Shown: in pieces, positions 62,189 through 64,000 of the stretch
Position numbering within the stretch: position 1 is the stretch's first letter
Layout: each line of letters begins with the position of its first letter
NCBI GenBank assembly: GCA_964017155.1
Contig: OZ024857.1
Location: forward strand, 36,531,141 to 36,595,140
Source of the DNA: Oasisia sp. SBJ-2009
Taxonomy: Eukaryota > Annelida > Polychaeta > Sabellida > Siboglinidae
DNA length: 64,000 nt
Reading direction: 5' to 3'
Program-made: the position numbers and the translations under genes
Notes under the pieces: generated by a model
What the model was told of the DNA's origin: nothing
The model's input: the letters and a program-made list of their open reading frames with translations, nothing else
Database searches by the model: none

Positions 62189-62244
62189 GATGGTTGTTGC
62201 TGCAGTGGGGATTGCAGATGAAAATCGACGGAGCAGGATAATGC
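62066..62244 (-). CDS. PK4 alternative first coding exon B, with possible upstream-extended frame
   Basis: ATG at 62188 opens [20 protein letters not shown], 41 codons ending HLTLE before gtaagt. A good acceptor (gtcgtttcttcttgccag) lies above 62244, and the 18 codons between it and the ATG are open in frame: IILLRRFSSAIPTAATTI. That stretch has Arg, Ser, Ala and Thr, no acid and an RRFSS pattern, as in mitochondrial presequences. It has no ATG of its own and would need an upstream coding exon. Confidence 0.8.
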
Positions 62245-62578
62245 CTGGCAAGAAGAAACGACAAGGTGTCGGGTGACGCGCTTCAAAATGTAATGTTTTA
62301 ACACTGCGTCGTCTCTGTCTTTGTCAGTCTGTGAGTGTGTAAGTGCCTAACAGTATCTCTCTGTCTCGTTCACAGTATCGTTGTCTTTCTCATTCGCTGA
62401 AATCTCTGGACATCGCAGTCCGTCTCTATCGGTCCCTGTCTGTATCTGTATCTATAGTATGCGTTTTGTCTGTCTTTGTATGTCTTTCTTCGTTCGTCTT
62501 TGTGTCCATTCGTTTATGTCCGTCCCTGTCTCCGTTTATTTATATATGTCTGTCTGTGGCGATCTCTTGTATTGTCTT

Positions 62579-62669
62579 CCGACCGACCGACCGACCGACC
62601 GTCCGTCCGTCCGTCCGTCCGTCCGTCCGTCCGTCCGTCCGTCCGTCCGTCCGTCCGTCCGTCCGTCCG
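62579..62669. repeat. CCGA/CCGT tetranucleotide repeat upstream of PK4
   Basis: About five CCGA units then about seventeen CCGT units, within a longer TCTG/TCCG pyrimidine-rich stretch (about 62340-62730), 0.4 kb upstream of exon B. Confidence 0.95.
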
Positions 62670-64000
62670 GCGTTCGTTTTTTGTCTGAAAATCAGTCCGT
62701 CTAATCACCCGTCTGTCTGTCTGTCTGCGCTTTCACAAAAGTGTATTAATTTCGGTGACGGGAGGCGTCGTATATAAGTATGTGATTACTACAGTTACCA
62801 CGTAATATTAATATGTCAAACAACACATGGGTAATATCAACGTAAATAGCATTAGTCGATCCTGACTAAGCTATTGCACAAAGGCCTGTCGCTGGTGGTG
62901 CGTTGGTGCTGTCGTCTATCGATGTTATTGTGGTTCACAAATTAATCAACATGTTAGCCACCATTTCCCAGAAGTGTTATTCAACTATAATTATTAATTA
63001 CACATCACAGTCTCAACTACAAAGACCAGGCATCCGTTTTATTCTGAGAGATACGTAACTATGCACGCATTTCCGGTAGATAAATTAACAACAGTTTTAC
63101 ACAACGCTACTTCAGGACTTCATTAATGATCATAAGTTGGTTTATTTGATTCTTTACTTAGTCATAATTTTCCTAATAAGTAACATGGAATTCAACTCCG
63201 AATATTTCAGCCAGTTCTGTAACGAAATGAAAGGGAGTCCAGAACCGTTGCCAATCGTTCTGCATTACGAAAATGGAGACTGTTGTGTAGTGCCACTTAA
63301 TTTTTTTACAACTATTACAATTGAAAATTGTTTTAAAACATGTGTTTTCAATTATCATGTAACCTCCATACTACCAGGACGTTTACAGTTATATCATATA
63401 TCACTTATGAACGCTTTGATAAGTCTTACTATGTTTAACAAAATATAATGACACATATTCAATATCTACGTAATGAATTCACACCCAGTGATGTATGTTT
63501 ACGTTTAACTTCCTGCAAATGCACTGTAATGAGTTGTCGTCTCCATGAATGACTTCTCCGGGCACTTCATTACCTACGAAAGCGGCTGGCGACTGCTTTC
63601 TCACTCGATATCGCCGTTAAATGTTGCGTAACGAAAACCGCACTGGCCCACTAATCAAAGTGTGCACTTCAAAGGCCTTGCCACGTCATCGAGTCATTCG
63701 GCAACGCCAGAGGCAAGGACGACCAAGGTAACCGCCGTCTATTCTCACCAAGACAGTCACGTTAGCTGGCGTCAAGTGCAAACAGGCGTTATCTGACAGC
63801 GAAGCAACAACGCTCCCTGCGGTTACGTATTGACGTCATGAGCACGCAAAGGTCGACGAATAACTCGCCGGAATGCCTCTAGATATCTTCGCACCTAGCG
63901 GTAACGCTGTTTCGGCTGGCGGAGAAATTACCGCAGACGTAGACCACCGCAAGAGTGTCTATGTCTGTTTTCCAGGAACCAGACAACGGTTAATTAAATA
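62670..64000. other. 5' flank of PK4 to the window edge, no confident gene
   Basis: An open frame at 63137-63448 (103 codons, hydrophobic start LILYLVIIFLI) has no recognised domain or splice context. The CG-richer stretch 63540-63960 has no identifiable content. Confidence 0.4.

Noticed and set aside
62343..62777. Frames with SVRPSVRP or GRTDGRTD repeats
   Set aside because: Products of the CCGT tetranucleotide repeat.
63137..63448. 103-codon open frame with a hydrophobic start
   Set aside because: No recognised domain, no splice context and AT-rich composition; not enough to call a gene.

Overview
The window looks like nuclear DNA of a marine invertebrate, probably a lophotrochozoan. Genes are split by many GT-AG introns, intergenic DNA is AT-rich, and there are microsatellites, satellites, a tRNA-type SINE, jockey/CR1-like and RTE-like LINE relics and several inverted-repeat DNA elements. 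The main gene family is a creatine-kinase-lineage phosphagen kinase with features I associate with annelid-type enzymes ([16 protein letters not shown] motifs). This is an inference; no rRNA or mitochondrial marker is present to fix the taxon.

The core of the window is a tandem array of four complete phosphagen kinase genes, all on the minus strand: PK1 (9.7 to 2.8 kb), PK2 (26.7 to 20.9 kb), PK3 (49.6 to 39.2 kb) and PK4 (62.2 to 55.4 kb). From the second shared exon on, all four have the same eight coding exons with the same phases; exon sizes are 126, 96, 222, 86, 124, 135 and 126 nt plus a last exon of 102-114 nt. All reading frames close exactly (365-407 residues). PK1 and PK4 each have two alternative first coding exons (types A and B). 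PK2 keeps only a B-type start, extended by an extra 5' exon, and PK3 keeps only an A-type start. Nucleotide-binding arginines and catalytic Glu/Cys residues are intact in all four. The guanidino-specificity loop is short, as in arginine kinases, although the backbone is of the creatine kinase type, so the natural substrate is open.

Outside the array, the left edge holds the last two exons of a villin-type headpiece protein on the plus strand, converging on PK1. At 32.9-35.5 kb is a ZSWIM-like gene (MULE-transposase-derived core, SWIM zinc finger, basic linker, PHD finger) with one apparent frameshift in a C-run. The spaces between the kinases hold mobile and repetitive DNA: LINE fragments at 14.7-15.5, 30.3-31.0, 34.5 and 37.2-37.9 kb; a 1.3-kb TIR element at 29.0-30.3 kb; a 0.6-kb MITE in a PK2 intron; a possible hAT-like relic in PK3; a 4.1-kb satellite of 38-bp units with a 1,501-bp higher-order duplication inside PK3 intron 1; and a 2.5-kb foldback element at 51.8-54.3 kb with long inverted arms and a 5-bp target duplication.

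Points that stand out: reciprocal loss of alternative first exons between paralogues, patchy exon-by-exon homogenisation suggesting gene conversion, repeats that amplify splice sites (a donor in PK1, an acceptor in PK4), a perfect hairpin next to a 3' splice site in PK2, and the unclassified foldback element.
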